Shown one piece after another: positions 1 through 9,585 of a stretch of DNA of 64,000 nt. Within the stretch, counting starts at the first letter, position 1; the number at the start of each line of letters is the position of its first letter. The position numbers were made by a program, and so were the translations under genes. Below the pieces are notes generated by a model. It worked only from the letters and a program-made list of their open reading frames with translations. It made no database searches and had not been told where the DNA came from. Origin of the DNA: Okibacterium fritillariae (lineage in GTDB: Bacteria > Actinomycetota > Actinomycetes > Actinomycetales > Microbacteriaceae); contig NZ_FUZP01000001.1 in the NCBI RefSeq assembly GCF_900167575.1, forward strand, positions 1,674,001-1,738,000. Direction: 5' to 3'.

Positions 1-1
1 T

Positions 2-1300
2 CCCGTATCACTCGACTCCATCCGCGCCGATCTCGCCCGCCGCAAACTCGGCTACGGGCGCGGCTCGCGCATGAAGTTCGAAGAAGACCAGCTCACCATT
101 TCGGGCGGCGTGCGCCACGGCGAGAGCCTCGGCAGCCCCATCGCCCTGCGCATCGGCAACACCGAATGGCCCAAATGGGTCGAGGTCATGAGCCCCGAAA
201 AAGTCGAGGCAACCGAGACATCTCGCGGCCGCAACGCCCCGCTCACGCGACCTCGCCCCGGCCACGCCGACCTTGTCGGCATGCAGAAATACGGCTTCGA
301 TGAGGCCCGGCCCATCCTCGAGCGCGCCAGCGCCCGTGAAACCGCCGCGCGCGTCGCCCTCGGCGCCGTGGCCCGCTCCTTCCTGGGCGAACTCGGCATC
401 GAGCTCGTCAGCCACACCCTCTCCATCGGTCCCGTACGCGTGCCCGAAGGCGCCGCGTTGCCGAAGCCGGGCGACGTCGACGCGCTCGACGCCGACCCGC
501 TGCGCTGCTTCGACGCGGCCACGAGCGCGCGCATGGTGGCCGAGGTCAACGACGCCAAACACACGGGCGACACCCTCGGCGGCGTCGTCGAGGTGCTCGC
601 CTACAATCTTCCCCCCGGCCTCGGCTCGCACGTGCACTGGGACCGCCGCCTCGACGGCCAGCTCGCGCAAGCCCTCATGGGCATCCAGGCCATCAAGGGC
701 GTCGAGATCGGCGACGGTTTCCTCACCACCACGCGTCGCGGCAGCGAGGCCCACGACGAGCTGTTCCAGATCGGCGACGAGATCCTGCGCTCGAGCGACA
801 AAGCGGGCGGCACCGAGGGCGGCATGTCCACGGGCACCGTTCTGCGGGTGCGCGCCGGCATGAAGCCCATCGCCACGGTTCCGCATTCGCTGCGCACGGT
901 GGATGTCGCAACCGGCGAGGCAGCGGGCGCCCACCACCAGCGCTCCGATGTGTGCGCCGTGCCCGCCGCGGGTGTCGTGGCCGAGGCCATGGTCGCGCTC
1001 GTGCTCGCCAACTCCGTGCTCGAGAAATTCGGCGGCGACTCGATCGAAGAGACCCGACGCAACCTGAAAGCCTACCTCGCCGCTATCCCGACCGAGCTGC
1101 GCACCGGACAGGACGCGACGGATGCGCCGCCGAGCGACTGGGGCTCGACGCCGAGCACCGACAACGACTACGGCAACGCCATCAGCACCGACATCGGCGC
1201 GGACAACGACAGCGGAACCCACGCAGGCGACGGCACCCACGCGAGCGGCGACGCAGGCAGCGGGACTGGCTCCGCCACCGGCACCGGCACCGGAGCGTAG
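2..1300 (+). CDS. aroC: Chorismate synthase, 5' end outside window
   Basis: Makes chorismate from 5-enolpyruvylshikimate-3-phosphate, the last common step of aromatic amino acid synthesis, using reduced FMN. The frame is open from base 2 and reads the family's conserved N-terminal region ([14 protein letters not shown], then ISGGVRHGE and GNTEWP), so only a few dozen codons are missing. Later signatures include RPGHADLVG and [18 protein letters not shown]. The catalytic core ends near base 1110 (AAIPTELR); after it comes a tail of about 60 residues made almost only of Gly, Thr, Ser, Ala and Asp, which is not part of the enzyme fold and ends in three CACCGG hexamers. aroK follows 5 nt after the stop, so aroC heads an aroCKBQ operon. 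The identity is certain; the function of the tail is unknown. Confidence 0.96.
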   Translation, partial: PVSLDSIRADLARRKLGYGRGSRMKFEEDQLTISGGVRHGESLGSPIALRIGNTEWPKWVEVMSPEKVEATETSRGRNAPLTRPRPGHADLVGMQKYGFDEARPILERASARETAARVALGAVARSFLGELGIELVSHTLSIGPVRVPEGAALPKPGDVDALDADPLRCFDAATSARMVAEVNDAKHTGDTLGGVVEVLAYNLPPGLGSHVHWDRRLDGQLAQALMGIQAIKGVEIGDGFLTTTRRGSEAHDELFQIGDEILRSSDKAGGTEGGMSTGTVLRVRAGMKPIATVPHSLRTVDVATGEAAGAHHQRSDVCAVPAAGVVAEAMVALVLANSVLEKFGGDSIEETRRNLKAYLAAIPTELRTGQDATDAPPSDWGSTPSTDNDYGNAISTDIGADNDSGTHAGDGTHASGDAGSGTGSATGTGTGA

Positions 1301-1305
1301 GGATC

Positions 1306-1815
1306 GTGGCCCAGCATCCGCCGCTCCCGGTCGTGCTCATCGGGCCGATGGGCAGCGGGAAGACGAAGGTCGGACGGCGGGTCGCCCGCACCCTGGGCGT
1401 GCCATTCGTCGACACCGACAAACGCGTCGTCGCCCAACACGGACCGATCACGGAGATCTTTCGCGACCACGGCGAGGAGCATTTTCGCCGTCTCGAGCGT
1501 GAAGCCGTGCGTCAAGCCCTCTCCGAACCCGCCGTCGTCTCACTTGGCGGGGGAGCGATCCTCGACGAGGACACCCAGAACGACCTGCGTCAGCATCCCG
1601 TTGTCCTGTTGACCGTCACGGCTGAGGCCGTCGCGGCGCGCATCACGACCGACGCGAGACCCCTGCTGGCCGACGGCATCGAGAACTGGCAGCGCATCTA
1701 CGACGAGCGTGCCCACATCTACGAGTCGCTCGCGAGCGTCACATTCGACACATCGACCGGACCGATCATGCAGATCGCCGATCGCATCGCCACCTGGGCG
1801 AAGGAGAAAGCATGA
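1306..1815 (+). CDS. aroK: Shikimate kinase
   Basis: ATP-dependent 3-phosphorylation of shikimate, the fifth step of the pathway. The protein has 169 residues, normal for the family. The Walker A motif GPMGSGKT is at residues 13-20, a DTD shikimate-binding motif follows at about 34-36, then SLGGGAI and the LID arginine in the segment DARPLL. The start is taken as GTG at 1306, 5 nt after the aroC stop, with GGAG at 1292-1295 as ribosome binding site inside the end of aroC. Its stop overlaps the aroB start (ATGA). Confidence 0.95.
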   Translation: MAQHPPLPVVLIGPMGSGKTKVGRRVARTLGVPFVDTDKRVVAQHGPITEIFRDHGEEHFRRLEREAVRQALSEPAVVSLGGGAILDEDTQNDLRQHPVVLLTVTAEAVAARITTDARPLLADGIENWQRIYDERAHIYESLASVTFDTSTGPIMQIADRIATWAKEKA

Positions 1816-2954
1816 GCAGCACCGACAACGGCAGCGCCGACAGCATCGACAACGGCGTCGCCACCGGCACTACTGGCACCACTGGCACGACCGTGATCGA
1901 GGTGCCCGGAACGTCGCCCTATCCCATCCGCATCGGCCGCGGCATCCTGGGCGACCTGCCCACCGACCTCGGCGACGCCGTGCGCAAGGTGCTCATCGTG
2001 CACACGCCCACCGTCGGCGCGAAGGCCGAGAAGCTGCGCGCCGAGCTCAGCGAACACTACGAGGTGCTGCTCGCCGAGGTGCCCGACGCCGAGGGCGCCA
2101 AGCGCGTCGAGGTGGCCGCCTTCTGCTGGCAGATCCTCGGCCAGGCCGACTTCGCGCGCACCGACGCCGTCATCGGCTTCGGGGGAGGCGCGGTCACCGA
2201 CCTCGCGGGCTTCGTCGCGGCCACCTGGCTGCGCGGCGTGCGCCTCATCCAGATCCCCACCACCGTGCTCGGCATGGTCGATGCCTCCATCGGCGGCAAG
2301 ACCGGCATCAACACGAACGAGGGCAAGAACCTCGTCGGCTCGTTCTACGCCCCCGCCGCCGTGCTCGCCGACCTCGACCTGCTCGACAGCCTGCCGAAGA
2401 ACGAGATCCTCGCCGGGTTCGCCGAGGTCGTCAAAGCCGGTTTCATCGCCGAGACCGAGATCCTCGACATCGTCGAAGCGGATGTCGACCGCGCGACCGA
2501 TCCCTCCACCCCGGAGTTCCGTCGCGTCATCGAGCTGGCCATCGGCCTCAAGGCGCGCGTCGTCGGCGAGGACTTCCGCGAGGCCGGTCTTCGAGAGATC
2601 CTCAACTACGGCCACACGCTCGGCCACGCCGTCGAACACGCCGAGCGCTACCAGTGGCGACACGGAGCGGCCGTCGGCGTCGGCATGATGTTCGCGGCAG
2701 AACTCTCGCGCCTCGCCGGCCGCCTCTCCGACGAGGCCGTCGACCGCCACCGCCGCATCCTCGACTCGCTGTCCCTCCCGCACGAATACCCCGCCGGCCG
2801 CTGGCCCACCCTCCTCGCCACCATGAAGAAGGACAAGAAGGTGCGCTCGGGCATGCTGCGCTTCATCGTGCTCGACGAGATCGGCAAGCCGACGGTGCTG
2901 ACGAGCCCCGACACCTCGCTGCTCTTCGCCGCCTACCAGGAGATCGCGTCGTGA
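1812..2954 (+). CDS. aroB: 3-dehydroquinate synthase
   Basis: Converts DAHP to 3-dehydroquinate using NAD+ and a divalent metal. The glycine-rich NAD site GFGGGAVTDLAGF and the motifs IPTTVLGMVDASIGGKTGIN and NYGHTLGHAVEH (metal-binding histidines) are all present. The 380 residues include about 30 extra N-terminal ones before the fold begins at VIEVPG; these are Asp/Asn/Ser/Gly/Thr-rich and partly encoded by three 9-nt repeats at 1866-1892. The ATG overlaps the aroK stop, so a start further in would have to be at an internal codon with no clear ribosome binding site. aroQ overlaps the 3' end. Confidence 0.96.
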   Translation: MSSTDNGSADSIDNGVATGTTGTTGTTVIEVPGTSPYPIRIGRGILGDLPTDLGDAVRKVLIVHTPTVGAKAEKLRAELSEHYEVLLAEVPDAEGAKRVEVAAFCWQILGQADFARTDAVIGFGGGAVTDLAGFVAATWLRGVRLIQIPTTVLGMVDASIGGKTGINTNEGKNLVGSFYAPAAVLADLDLLDSLPKNEILAGFAEVVKAGFIAETEILDIVEADVDRATDPSTPEFRRVIELAIGLKARVVGEDFREAGLREILNYGHTLGHAVEHAERYQWRHGAAVGVGMMFAAELSRLAGRLSDEAVDRHRRILDSLSLPHEYPAGRWPTLLATMKKDKKVRSGMLRFIVLDEIGKPTVLTSPDTSLLFAAYQEIAS

Positions 2955-3439
2955 GCGGCGCTACGCTGACAGCCATGGCCCACCGCATCCTTGTTCTCAA
3001 CGGCCCCAACCTCGGGCGCCTGGGTTCGCGCGAACCCGACGTCTACGGCTCGGCCGATCTCGAGTCGCTGCGCTCGGCACTCGCCGAAGACGCCGAACGA
3101 GCGGCCCGCGGCTCCGGCGATTCGGCTCCCGTGAGCATCGACCTGCGCCAGACCGACGACGAGGCCGAGCTCATCCACTGGCTGCACGAGGCCGTCGACA
3201 CCCGCACCCCCGTCATCCTCAACCCCGCGGCCTTCACGCACTACAGCTACGGGCTCCGGGATGCCGCAGCCCAATTGCACACGGCCGACATCCCGCTCGT
3301 CGAGGTGCACATCTCGAACCCCCACGCGCGCGAACGCTTCCGCCACACGAGCGTCATCTCGGGCGTGGCCACGGGCGTCATCGCGGGCTTCGGCTTCGAC
3401 TCCTACCGCCTCGCGCTGCACTACCTCCTCACGCGCTAG
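2951..3439 (+). CDS. aroQ: 3-dehydroquinate dehydratase, type II
   Basis: Dehydrates 3-dehydroquinate to 3-dehydroshikimate. The type II (dodecameric) form is shown by NGPNLGRLGSREPDVYG near the N-terminus, which carries the active-site Tyr, and by EVHISNPHARE with the catalytic His. Two starts compete. GTG at 2951 overlaps the aroB stop (GTGA) and has AGGAG at 2938-2942 with 8 nt spacing, giving 162 residues. ATG at 2975 gives 154 residues, nearer the family norm, has no ribosome binding site, but sits 7 nt after TACGCT, a leaderless-type promoter. Both may be used. Confidence 0.93.
   Translation: MSGATLTAMAHRILVLNGPNLGRLGSREPDVYGSADLESLRSALAEDAERAARGSGDSAPVSIDLRQTDDEAELIHWLHEAVDTRTPVILNPAAFTHYSYGLRDAAAQLHTADIPLVEVHISNPHARERFRHTSVISGVATGVIAGFGFDSYRLALHYLLTR
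2962..2967 (+). promoter_or_regulatory. Candidate -10 box for a leaderless aroQ transcript
   Basis: TACGCT lies 7 nt before the ATG at 2975. It has the same form and spacing as the other TANNNT boxes in this window that sit just before start codons. No good -35 is visible. It lies inside the region translated from the upstream GTG, so it would be an internal promoter. Confidence 0.35.
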
Positions 3440-3450
3440 ACGGCGCTCCA

Positions 3451-3480
3451 TTGGCCGCGAAACCCGTCTGCCGCTAAACT
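3451..3480 (+). promoter_or_regulatory. Promoter of efp
   Basis: TTGGCC (3451-3456) and TAAACT (3475-3480) are separated by 18 nt, a sigma-A-like arrangement in the 99-nt gap between aroQ and efp. It would give a 5' leader of about 50 nt for efp-nusB. Confidence 0.5.
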
Positions 3481-3538
3481 CGAACGTCGGGCATCGCGGA
3501 TGCCTCCTCCACACCTCACGAACGGACACCAAAACCCC

Positions 3539-4102
3539 ATGGCATCTACCGCTGACATCAAGAACGGCGTGGTCCTGAACATCGACGGCCAGCTGTGGAA
3601 CGTCATCGAGTTCCAGCACGTGAAGCCGGGCAAGGGCGGCGCCTTCGTGCGCACCAAGATGAAGAACGTCATGACCGGCAAGGTCGTCGACAAGACCTAC
3701 AACGCGGGCACCAAGATCGACATCGAGAACGTCGACCGCCGCGAATACAGCTACCTCTACAACGACGGCGACAACTACGTCTTCATGGACGCGACCGACT
3801 ACGACCAGATCAACGTTCCCGCAGCGGTCGTCGGCGATGCGGCCAACTTCCTGCTCGAGAACCAGACGGTCACCATCGCGCTGAACAACGGCAACCCGCT
3901 CTACGTCGACCTGCCCGCATCCGTCGTGCTCGAGATCACCTACACCGAGCCCGGCCTGCAGGGCGACCGCTCCACGGGTGGCACCAAGCCCGCCACCGTC
4001 GAGACCGGCTACCAGATCCAGGTTCCGCTCTTCGTCGAGCAGAACACCAAGGTCAAGGTCGACACCCGCACCGGTGACTACCTGGGTCGCGTCAGCGACT
4101 AG
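3539..4102 (+). CDS. efp: Elongation factor P
   Basis: Binds the ribosome between the P and E sites and rescues stalling at consecutive prolines. The protein has 187 residues and the usual three beta-barrel layout. The loop reaching the peptidyl transferase centre reads KPGKGGA with Lys at residue 32. No lysine-modification genes (epmA, epmB) are in the window, and many actinobacterial EF-P proteins act unmodified. ATG at 3539 gives the standard N-terminus [10 protein letters not shown]; an in-frame ATG at 3500 would only add non-homologous residues. The stop overlaps the nusB start by one base. Confidence 0.97.
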   Translation: MASTADIKNGVVLNIDGQLWNVIEFQHVKPGKGGAFVRTKMKNVMTGKVVDKTYNAGTKIDIENVDRREYSYLYNDGDNYVFMDATDYDQINVPAAVVGDAANFLLENQTVTIALNNGNPLYVDLPASVVLEITYTEPGLQGDRSTGGTKPATVETGYQIQVPLFVEQNTKVKVDTRTGDYLGRVSD

Positions 4103-4521
4103 TGAGCGCCCGCACCAAGGCCCGCAAACGGGCCATCGATATCCTCTATGTCGCCGACCTGCGCGAGATGGACTTCGCCGACGCCCTGCAGGAAGAGGCC
4201 AAGCGCGCGGCCAGCGAGCCGCAGCGCGAAGCATCCTGGCTCTACGCCCGCGACATCGTCGACGGCGTGATCGACAACCGCGACGAGATCGACGAACAGA
4301 TCGAAAGCTACGCGCAGGGCTGGACCCTGCAGCGCATGCCCACGCTCGACCGTGCCATCCTGCGCATGGGCGTCTGGGAGATCCTCTTCAACGACGAGGT
4401 CCCCACCGCCGTCGCCATCGATGAGGCCGTCGAGGCGGCCAAGACGCTGTCGACCGACGACTCGGCCGGGTTCATCAACGGCCTGCTGGCCAAGATCGCC
4501 CAGTCGAACGCCGCGCTCTAA
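4102..4521 (+). CDS. nusB: Transcription antitermination factor NusB
   Basis: All-helical RNA-binding protein that acts with NusE (S10) at boxA sites in rRNA operon antitermination. The 139 residues start with the family pattern ARKRAIDILYVADLR and end with the conserved segment around SAGFINGLLAKIA. GTG at 4102 uses the last base of the efp TAG stop, so translation is coupled. The efp-nusB pairing is typical of actinobacteria. Confidence 0.95.
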   Translation: MSARTKARKRAIDILYVADLREMDFADALQEEAKRAASEPQREASWLYARDIVDGVIDNRDEIDEQIESYAQGWTLQRMPTLDRAILRMGVWEILFNDEVPTAVAIDEAVEAAKTLSTDDSAGFINGLLAKIAQSNAAL

Positions 4522-4527
4522 CCGTCA

Positions 4528-4911
4528 ATGAAGCTCAAGCGCGTCCACCACATCGCGATCATCGCGAGCGACTACGAGGCGTCCAAGGCCTGGTATCAAC
4601 GCGTGCTCGGCTGCGAACTCCTCACCGAGGTGTATCGCGCCGAGCGCGACAGCTGGATGGGTGATCTCGCCCTCAACGGCGAATATCTCATCGAGCTGTT
4701 CTCGTTCCCGAACGCTCCCGTGCGCCCGAGCCCCGAAGCCCAGGGTCTGCGGCACCTCGCGTTTGCTGTTGACGACGTCGCGGCCTGCCGCGCCGAACTC
4801 GTCGAGCAACAGGTGCGCGTCGAAGAGGTCCGCATTGACCCGCACACCGGCCGCAAGATGCTCTTCTTCTTCGACCCGGATGGCCTGCCGCTCGAGTTGT
4901 ACGAGGCCTGA
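4528..4911 (+). CDS. VOC superfamily metalloprotein, YaeR/GloA2-like
   Basis: Small protein (127 residues) of the vicinal oxygen chelate fold, with one pair of beta-alpha-beta-beta-beta modules. It is close in sequence to Escherichia coli YaeR as I remember that protein: the start VHHIAIIASDYEASKAWY, then DSWMGDLALNG, IELFSFP, GLRHLAFAVDD and the end DPDGLPLELYE. The expected metal ligands are His in VHHIA, Glu in IELF, His in LRHLA and Glu in LELYE. The substrate is not known for this family; a lyase or isomerase of a small oxygenated substrate is possible. It sits 6 nt after nusB, so it is probably co-transcribed, and ends just before the pyr promoter. Confidence 0.85.
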   Translation: MKLKRVHHIAIIASDYEASKAWYQRVLGCELLTEVYRAERDSWMGDLALNGEYLIELFSFPNAPVRPSPEAQGLRHLAFAVDDVAACRAELVEQQVRVEEVRIDPHTGRKMLFFFDPDGLPLELYEA

Positions 4912-4923
4912 TCCTGCTAAGCT
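4897..4923 (+). promoter_or_regulatory. Candidate promoter of the pyr operon
   Basis: TTGTAC (4897-4902) and TAAGCT (4918-4923), with a rather short 15-nt spacer, lie at the 3' end of the VOC gene. Transcription would start near 4930 and give a leader of about 50 nt that contains the PyrR site. Confidence 0.4.
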
Positions 4924-4950
4924 GAGCCTCACTATCGGCAACCTTTAACA

Positions 4951-4966
4951 CCGTCCAGAGAGGCGG
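4951..4966 (+). promoter_or_regulatory. PyrR-binding RNA hairpin before pyrR
   Basis: The leader reads CCGTCCAGAGAGGCGG at 4951-4966: a CCG/CGG stem closing TCCAGAGAGG, which matches the PyrR recognition loop known from Bacillus (consensus TCCNGNGAGG). The site ends 4 nt before the GGGAG ribosome binding site (4971-4975) of pyrR at 4981. No terminator hairpin fits between the site and the start codon, so control is probably translational, as reported for mycobacterial pyr mRNA, rather than by attenuation. Confidence 0.75.
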
Positions 4967-4980
4967 AGAAGGGAGTCTGA

Positions 4981-5520
4981 ATGAGCGCGCGAACCGTGCT
5001 TCACCAGGCTGACATCGCCCGGGCGTTGACTCGCATCTCCCACGAGATCCTCGAGTCCAACCGCGGCGCAGACGATCTCGTCATTCTCGGCATCCCCACC
5101 CGCGGCGTCCTCCTCGCCGAGCGCGTGGCCGGGCTCGTGAGCCAGATCTCGGGTCAAGACATCCCGTTCGGCGCCCTCGACGTCACGCTCTACCGCGACG
5201 ACCTCGGGCGGCATCCCACGCGCAACCCGCAACCCAGCCGCATCCCTGCCGGGGGAGTGGACGGCAAGACCGTCGTCCTCGTCGACGACGTGCTGTTCTC
5301 GGGCCGCACCATCCGCGCCGCACTCGACGCGCTCGGCGATTACGGGCGGCCCCGCGTCGTGCGTCTTGCCGCACTGATCGACCGCGGCCACCGCGAGCTG
5401 CCCATCCGGCCCGACTTCGTGGGCAAGAACCTGCCGAGCGCGCTCGACGAGCGCATCAACGTGCGGCTCACCGAGCTCGACGGCGACGAATACGTCTCGA
5501 TCGAGGGGGCCGACGCATGA
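4981..5520 (+). CDS. pyrR: Pyrimidine operon regulator / uracil phosphoribosyltransferase
   Basis: RNA-binding regulator of the pyr operon that responds to UMP/UTP, with weak uracil phosphoribosyltransferase activity in characterised members. The 179-residue protein has the PRPP-binding loop [21 protein letters not shown] at about residues 92-112 ([10 protein letters not shown] core), the type I phosphoribosyltransferase signature. It is the first gene of the operon and its own mRNA carries the PyrR site just upstream, so autoregulation is expected. The stop overlaps pyrB (ATGA). Confidence 0.96.
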   Translation: MSARTVLHQADIARALTRISHEILESNRGADDLVILGIPTRGVLLAERVAGLVSQISGQDIPFGALDVTLYRDDLGRHPTRNPQPSRIPAGGVDGKTVVLVDDVLFSGRTIRAALDALGDYGRPRVVRLAALIDRGHRELPIRPDFVGKNLPSALDERINVRLTELDGDEYVSIEGADA

Positions 5521-6473
5521 GGCACCTGCTCTCGACCCGCGATCTCGATCGCGCCGCCGCCATCCGCCTGCTCGACATCGCCGAAGACATGGCCGACACG
5601 CAGCTGCGCGAGGTCAAGAAGCTGCCCACGCTGCGCGGCAAGACCGTCGTCAACCTCTTCTTCGAGGACTCGACCCGCACGCGCATCTCGTTCGAGGCGG
5701 CCGCCAAGCGCCTCTCGGCCGACGTGATCAACTTCAGCGCCAAGGGTTCGAGCGTGTCGAAGGGCGAGAGCCTGAAAGACACCGCCCAGACGCTGCAGGC
5801 CATCGGCGCCGACGCCGTCGTGATCCGCCACGGCGCCTCGGGCGCACCCCGCACGCTCGCCAACAGCGGATGGATCGACGCGGGCGTTCTGAACGCGGGC
5901 GATGGCACGCACGAGCACCCCACGCAGGCCCTGCTCGACGCCTTCACGATTCGCCGCCGCCTGCGCCCGGGGGCCTCGCGCGGCGCTGGGCTCGACGGCG
6001 TGAAGGTCACGATCGTGGGCGACATCCTGCACTCGCGCGTGGCCCGCTCGAACGTGTGGCTGCTCGACACCCTCGGCGCCGAGGTCACGCTCGTGGCCCC
6101 GCCGACGCTGCTCCCCGTCGATCTCGCCGCCTGGCCCGCGCGCATCCTCTACGACCTCGACGTGGCGATCGACGAGGGCCGGCCGGATGTCGTCATGATG
6201 CTGCGCATCCAGACCGAGCGCATGCGCGACGCCTTCTTCCCCAACCCGCGCGAGTACTCCCGCCGCTGGGGCCTCGACGATGAGCGCCTCGCGCGTCTCG
6301 GGCCGGATAGCATTGTGATGCACCCCGGCCCGATGAACCGAGGCCTCGAGATCTCGTCTCGCGCCGCCGATTCGGCGATGTCCACGGTGCGCGAACAGGT
6401 CTCGAACGGCGTCTCCGTGCGAATGGCGGCGCTCTACCTACTGCTCTCGGGCAACACGGAGGAAGGATCATGA
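5517..6473 (+). CDS. pyrB: Aspartate carbamoyltransferase catalytic subunit
   Basis: Condenses carbamoyl phosphate with aspartate to N-carbamoyl-aspartate, the committed step of pyrimidine synthesis. The carbamoyl-phosphate motif [12 protein letters not shown] is at about residues 45-56 and [12 protein letters not shown] at about 140-151. At 318 residues it is a standard catalytic chain; no pyrI regulatory subunit is nearby, so it is probably the unregulated trimer or a complex with dihydroorotase as in other pyrBC operons. ATG overlaps the pyrR stop and pyrC overlaps its own stop. Confidence 0.97.
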   Translation: MRHLLSTRDLDRAAAIRLLDIAEDMADTQLREVKKLPTLRGKTVVNLFFEDSTRTRISFEAAAKRLSADVINFSAKGSSVSKGESLKDTAQTLQAIGADAVVIRHGASGAPRTLANSGWIDAGVLNAGDGTHEHPTQALLDAFTIRRRLRPGASRGAGLDGVKVTIVGDILHSRVARSNVWLLDTLGAEVTLVAPPTLLPVDLAAWPARILYDLDVAIDEGRPDVVMMLRIQTERMRDAFFPNPREYSRRWGLDDERLARLGPDSIVMHPGPMNRGLEISSRAADSAMSTVREQVSNGVSVRMAALYLLLSGNTEEGS

Positions 6474-7861
6474 GCCGGATGACCGATGTCTCCCTGATCG
6501 AAGGCGCCACCCTCGCGGATGGTTCGCGCTCCGACATCCTGATCGACGGCGGCGTCATTCGTGAGCTGGGTTCGGGTCTCAACGCCCCGGCCGGAGCGAC
6601 GCGCATCGACGCGAACGGACTGCTGGCCCTGCCCGGCCTCGTCGACCTACACACCCACCTGCGCGAGCCCGGCTACGAGCAGTCCGAGACCGTTCTGACG
6701 GGCACGCGCGCTGCCGCGGCCGGCGGGTTCACCACCGTCTTCGCCATGGCCAACACCTCGCCCGTGGCCGACACGGCCGGTGTCGTCGAACAAGAACTGA
6801 GCCTCGGCCTCGATTCGGGGTTCGCGCGCGTGCAGCCCATCGGCGCCGTCACGGTCGGTTTGAAGGGCGAGCGCCTGGCCGAGCTGGGCGCCATGGCATC
6901 CTCTCGAGCCTCGGTGCGCGTCTTCTCCGACGACGGGTTCTGCGTCTCCGACCCGCTGCTCATGCGACGCGCCCTCGAATACGTCAAGGCGTTCGACGGC
7001 GTCATCGCCCAGCACGCCCAAGAGCCGCGCCTCACCGAGGGCGCCCAGATGAACGAGGGGTCGCTGTCGGGTGAGCTCGGCCTCGCCGGCTGGCCCGCGG
7101 TCGCCGAAGAATCGATCATCGCGCGCGACGTACTGCTGGCCGAACACGTGGGCTCGCGCCTGCACGTCTGCCATGTGTCGACGGCCGGTTCGGTCGATGT
7201 CATCCGCTGGGCGAAGGCTCGCGGCATCCCGGTCACGGCCGAGGTCACGCCGCACCACCTGCTGCTCACCGAAGACCTCGTGCGCGACTACGACTCGCGG
7301 TTCAAGGTGAACCCGCCCCTGCGCCGACGCGAAGACGTCGAGGCGCTGCGCCACGCTCTGGCCGACGGCACCATCGACATCGTCGCCACCGACCACGCGC
7401 CGCACCCCGTCGAGGCGAAAGACTGCGAGTGGGATGCCGCGGCCAACGGCATGGTGGGCCTCGAGTCCGCGCTCTCCGTCGTGCACGAGGCCATGATCGA
7501 GACGGGCCTCATCGGCTGGGCGGATGTCGCACGCATCCTGTCGCAAACGCCCGCACACATCGGCCGCATCGAAGGCTACGAGCGCGGCATCGCCGTGGGA
7601 GCACCGGCCAACGTCGTGCTCTATGACACATCGGCCCGCCGCTCGTTCGGCACCGAGGACCTCGCCGGCAAGTCGAGCAACACGCCCTACGCGGGCATCG
7701 AGCTGCCGGGCCGCGTGCTGCACACCTTCCACGACGGCTATGCAACGGTCGCCGACGGGCATGTGCTCGACTCGGCCGTGGTCGCCGAGAAGGCGCGCTC
7801 GTTCCGTGCCGCCGGAGCTGGCGGAGCCGCCGCTGCAGCCGGGGGAGCCGTCCGTGGATAG
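6470..7861 (+). CDS. pyrC: Dihydroorotase
   Basis: Zinc amidohydrolase that cyclises carbamoyl-aspartate to dihydroorotate. The binuclear metal site is visible as HTHLREPG at about residues 59-66, then later His residues (HVCHVS, VTPHHL) and ATDHAPHP. The 463 residues end in a short Gly/Ala-rich tail after ARSFRA that is not conserved. ATG overlaps the pyrB stop; a second ATG three codons in (6479) is a possible alternative. The next gene starts 8 nt before this stop. Confidence 0.96.
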   Translation: MSRMTDVSLIEGATLADGSRSDILIDGGVIRELGSGLNAPAGATRIDANGLLALPGLVDLHTHLREPGYEQSETVLTGTRAAAAGGFTTVFAMANTSPVADTAGVVEQELSLGLDSGFARVQPIGAVTVGLKGERLAELGAMASSRASVRVFSDDGFCVSDPLLMRRALEYVKAFDGVIAQHAQEPRLTEGAQMNEGSLSGELGLAGWPAVAEESIIARDVLLAEHVGSRLHVCHVSTAGSVDVIRWAKARGIPVTAEVTPHHLLLTEDLVRDYDSRFKVNPPLRRREDVEALRHALADGTIDIVATDHAPHPVEAKDCEWDAAANGMVGLESALSVVHEAMIETGLIGWADVARILSQTPAHIGRIEGYERGIAVGAPANVVLYDTSARRSFGTEDLAGKSSNTPYAGIELPGRVLHTFHDGYATVADGHVLDSAVVAEKARSFRAAGAGGAAAAAGGAVRG

Positions 7862-8387
7862 CCGCCTCATTCCCGGCATCTTCGTCGTCGCCTTCCTGGC
7901 GCTCATCCTGGGCGCCATGGTGTGGGCGTGGCGCGGCCGACGACGCAGGGATGCCGCGATACCGGCCCTGCCCACCGCACCCGAGTCGCTGCATCCCATC
8001 CTCACCGCCGACGTCTTCTACGTCGCCACGTCCCGCGCCGGCCAACCCCTCGAGCGGCTGGCGTTGCCCGGCCTCGGGTTCCGTGCCCGAGCCGAGCTCA
8101 TCGTCGCGACCGAGGGTCTGCTGCTGCAGATCCCGGGGGAGCACCCCGTGTTCATCCCCGCCGACCGGCTCGCCGACGCATCGACGGCCACCTGGACGAT
8201 CGACCGCGTGGTCGAATCCGACGGGCTCATCCGCGTGCGTTGGTCCACCGGCATCCCCACCCCCGACTTCGCCGAGAGCTATCTCCGGCTGATCGAATCC
8301 CCCCGACAAACCGAGGTGCTCGAAGCCATCCGACGCCTCGGTACCGCTGGAACGGCCCCCGCCGGTCCCAGCACGAAGGAGAACTGA
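7854..8387 (+). CDS. Pyr-operon membrane protein with PH-like domain
   Basis: A 177-residue protein with one N-terminal membrane helix ([20 protein letters not shown]) followed by a positive patch (RGRRRR) and a cytoplasmic beta-rich domain. Its place between pyrC and carA matches Rv1382 of Mycobacterium tuberculosis, a conserved actinobacterial protein of unknown role; current databases assign such proteins a PH-like domain. The start is GTG at 7854, overlapping pyrC by 8 nt, with GGGGGAG at 7841-7847 and 6 nt spacing. carA follows after one base. No catalytic residues are recognisable. Confidence 0.8.
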   Translation: MDSRLIPGIFVVAFLALILGAMVWAWRGRRRRDAAIPALPTAPESLHPILTADVFYVATSRAGQPLERLALPGLGFRARAELIVATEGLLLQIPGEHPVFIPADRLADASTATWTIDRVVESDGLIRVRWSTGIPTPDFAESYLRLIESPRQTEVLEAIRRLGTAGTAPAGPSTKEN

Positions 8388-8388
8388 C

Positions 8389-9585
8389 ATGACCTCATCC
8401 CCGTTCCGCAGTAAGGCGAAGGCGGTGCTCGTCCTCGAAGACGGCACGCGCTTCACCGGCCAGGCCTTCGGTGCCACCGGCCAGACCCTCGGCGAGATCG
8501 TCTTCCAGACCGGTATGACCGGCTACCAGGAGACGCTGACCGACCCGTCCTACGCCGGGCAGATCGTGCTCATGACCGCGCCGCACATCGGCAACACGGG
8601 TGTCAACGCCGAAGACGAAGAGTCGGCGCGCATCTGGGTCGCCGGTTACGTGGTGCGCGACCCCTCCCGCATCGTGTCCAACCACCGCTCCGAGGGCACG
8701 CTCGACGCGCAGCTCGAGAAGGACGGCGTCGTGGGCATCGCGGGTGTCGACACGCGCGCCATCACGCGCCACATCCGTTCGGCCGGAGCCATGAAGGCCG
8801 GCGTCTTCTCGGGCGCCGACGCCGACCTCTCGGACGGCACGCAGCTCGACCTGGTGCGCGAGGGCCGCGATATGCGCGGCCTCAACCTGTCGGCCGAGGT
8901 GTCGACGCAGCACCCCTACGAGATCGCCGCAACCGGCGAACGCGTGGGCCGGGTCGCCGTGCTCGACCTCGGCGTGAAGAAGAGCACCCTCACCTACCTC
9001 TCGGAGCGCGGCTTCGACGTGGTCGTGCTGCCGCAGAACGTGAGCGCCGATCACGTGCGCTCGCTCAAGCCCGACGCGCTCTTCTACTCCAACGGCCCGG
9101 GTGACCCGGCCGCGAGCGACCACCACGTCGAACTCCTGCGCGACGTGCTGCGCGACGGCACGCCCTACTTCGGCATCTGCTTCGGCAACCAGCTGCTCGG
9201 CCGCGCGCTCGGCTTCGGCACCTACAAGTTGCCCTTCGGCCACCGCGGCATCAACCAGCCCGTGCTCGACAAGTCGACCGGCCGTGTCGAGATCACCTCG
9301 CAGAACCACGGCTTCGCGGTCGACGCGCCCATCGAGGGCGTGCACGAGTCCTCGCAGGGCTTCGGCCGCGTCGAGGTCAGCCACTACGGCCTCAACGACA
9401 ACGTGGTCGAGGGCCTGCAGTGCCTCGACATCCCCGCCTTCTCGGTGCAGTACCACCCCGAAGCTGCCGCAGGACCGCACGATGCGAACTACCTCTTCGA
9501 CCGCTTCCGCGACATGGTCATCCGCCTGAAGGCCGACGCCAGCACAGCCGCGAGCACCGACGCCACCACAGGAGACAACAACTAA
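8389..9585 (+). CDS. carA: Carbamoyl-phosphate synthase small subunit
   Basis: Class I glutamine amidotransferase subunit that releases ammonia from glutamine for CarB. The N-terminal domain shows the family motif [18 protein letters not shown]. The nucleophile elbow is [10 protein letters not shown] with the catalytic Cys; the usual GHQ is GNQ here. The His-Glu pair lies in VQYHPEA. A short Ala/Ser/Thr-rich tail ends the 398 residues. Ribosome binding site GAAGGAGA is at 8375-8382. The TAA stop shares a base with the carB ATG (TAATG). Confidence 0.97.
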   Translation: MTSSPFRSKAKAVLVLEDGTRFTGQAFGATGQTLGEIVFQTGMTGYQETLTDPSYAGQIVLMTAPHIGNTGVNAEDEESARIWVAGYVVRDPSRIVSNHRSEGTLDAQLEKDGVVGIAGVDTRAITRHIRSAGAMKAGVFSGADADLSDGTQLDLVREGRDMRGLNLSAEVSTQHPYEIAATGERVGRVAVLDLGVKKSTLTYLSERGFDVVVLPQNVSADHVRSLKPDALFYSNGPGDPAASDHHVELLRDVLRDGTPYFGICFGNQLLGRALGFGTYKLPFGHRGINQPVLDKSTGRVEITSQNHGFAVDAPIEGVHESSQGFGRVEVSHYGLNDNVVEGLQCLDIPAFSVQYHPEAAAGPHDANYLFDRFRDMVIRLKADASTAASTDATTGDNN

